From Candidatus Phaeomarinibacter sp. (GTDB taxonomy: Bacteria; Pseudomonadota; Alphaproteobacteria; CGMCC-115125): 6,095 nt of DNA. The translations under genes and the position numbers were made by a program. The notes below the pieces were generated by a model. The model searched no databases. It was not told the origin of the DNA and worked only from the letters and a program-made list of their open reading frames with translations. Shown piece by piece: positions 5,459 through 6,095 of the stretch. The first letter of the stretch is position 1. Every line of letters begins with the position of its first letter. Location of the stretch: contig JANQMQ010000554.1 in the NCBI GenBank assembly GCA_028279995.1, positions 1 to 6,095 of the forward strand. The letters run 5' to 3'.

Positions 5459-6095
5459 ATGTCCGATCTCTTCCAACAGGCTGGCCTTGAAGATGACGCG
5501 CCGCGGCCCCTAGCCGACCGGCTGCGCCCGGCTACGCTGAGTGACGTCGCCGGGCAGGACCATCTGATTACGGCCGATGCGCCGTTAGGGCGTATGCTGG
5601 CCGGCGGGCGGCTCAACTCAGTGATACTCTGGGGCCCTCCGGGCACCGGCAAGACGACGATAGCGCGGCTCCTGTCGTCGGCCGTTCCTGACATGGAATT
5701 TGTCCAGATATCAGCCATCTTCTCCGGCGTCGCCGACCTTCGAAAAGTGTTTGAGGCTGCCAAGGCCAGACGCTCCATGGGCAAGGGGACCCTGCTGTTT
5801 GTAGATGAGATACACCGCTTCAACCGCGCCCAGCAGGATGGGTTCCTGCCATATATGGAAGACGGAACGATCATCCTTGTCGGGGCAACGACCGAGAACC
5901 CGTCCTTTGAGCTGAATGCGGCTGTGCTGTCCCGGGCCCAGGTTCTGGTGTTGAAGCGCCTTGAAGACCAGGCGCTTGAAACACTGCTTGTGCGGGCGGA
6001 AGAGCTGGAGGAGCGCTCCTTGCCCCTCACGGATGATGCGCGCGATGCGCTCAAGGCGATGGCGGACGGAGATGGGCGCTTCTTGCTCAATCTCG
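5459..6095 (+). CDS. rarA: Replication-associated recombination protein A, AAA+ ATPase (3' end outside window)
   Basis: RarA (also called MgsA) is the bacterial relative of eukaryotic Mgs1/WRNIP1, a cytoplasmic AAA+ ATPase that acts at stalled replication forks. The frame is open from ATG 5459 to the window edge: 212 residues, roughly the first half of the usual protein. It begins MSDLFQQAG, then PLADRLRPATLSDVAGQDHL (17-36), the typical box II region. Walker A is GPPGTGKTT (59-67, Lys65) and Walker B LLFVDEIHRFN (112-122, Asp116 and Glu117). Sensor 1 is GATTENPSFE (142-151), and Arg159 in LSRAQ is the likely arginine finger. The HRFN and TTENPSF signatures separate RarA from clamp loaders and RuvB. 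The Shine-Dalgarno is weak (GGA at 5444-5446, 12 bases away). It follows the protease by 68 bases with no clear promoter between, so co-transcription is possible. Confidence 0.95.
   Translation, partial: MSDLFQQAGLEDDAPRPLADRLRPATLSDVAGQDHLITADAPLGRMLAGGRLNSVILWGPPGTGKTTIARLLSSAVPDMEFVQISAIFSGVADLRKVFEAAKARRSMGKGTLLFVDEIHRFNRAQQDGFLPYMEDGTIILVGATTENPSFELNAAVLSRAQVLVLKRLEDQALETLLVRAEELEERSLPLTDDARDALKAMADGDGRFLLNL

Noticed and set aside
5368..6090. 240-codon open frame on the minus strand
   Set aside because: It lies antisense to rarA, whose sense frame has Walker A, Walker B, sensor 1 and arginine finger in order. The serine- and arginine-rich translation is a mirror artefact.

Overview
The window is a stretch of conserved housekeeping chromosome from an alphaproteobacterium. 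Three things support that placement. The gene order is secY-adk-rpsM-rpsK-rpoA-rplQ with no rpsD between rpsK and rpoA. The RNA polymerase alpha subunit has an alphaproteobacterial-type C-terminus ([18 protein letters not shown]). The ribosomal block is followed by a Do-family periplasmic protease and rarA, an arrangement I recall from other alphaproteobacteria. I cannot fix the genus or order from the sequence alone. All genes lie on the + strand and I see no mobile element, CRISPR array, tRNA or rRNA.

Layout. Positions 1-479 hold the 3' end of secY (the last three membrane segments), overlapping the adenylate kinase gene adk (476-1054) by the 4 bases ATGA. A 254-base gap follows (1055-1308). 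It holds a candidate hairpin, a near-consensus sigma-70 promoter (1137-1164) and a structured leader that includes a terminator-like hairpin with seven Ts. Next comes the alpha-operon block: rpsM (S13, GTG start, 1309-1677), rpsK (S11, 1758-2147), rpoA (GTG start preferred, 2271-3287) and rplQ (L17, 3331-3750). A clear intrinsic terminator (about 3774-3803) closes this block. After a gap of 209 bases come a DegP/DegQ-type serine protease (3960-5390) and the 5' part of rarA (5459 to the window edge).

How the genes work together. SecY is the membrane channel for protein export, and adenylate kinase balances adenine nucleotides. S13, S11 and L17 are ribosomal proteins co-transcribed with the RNA polymerase alpha subunit, which couples ribosome and polymerase supply. 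The protease is exported and handles misfolded envelope proteins. RarA is a cytoplasmic AAA+ ATPase that acts at stalled replication forks. The last two look like separate units downstream of the rplQ terminator.

I found no convincing new multi-gene system. The parts worth a second look are non-coding. One is the rpsM leader, where a strong promoter is followed by a terminator-like hairpin before the first gene, which suggests attenuation. The other is a stem-loop just upstream of rpoA that would bury the ribosome-binding site of one candidate start and leave the site of the other free.
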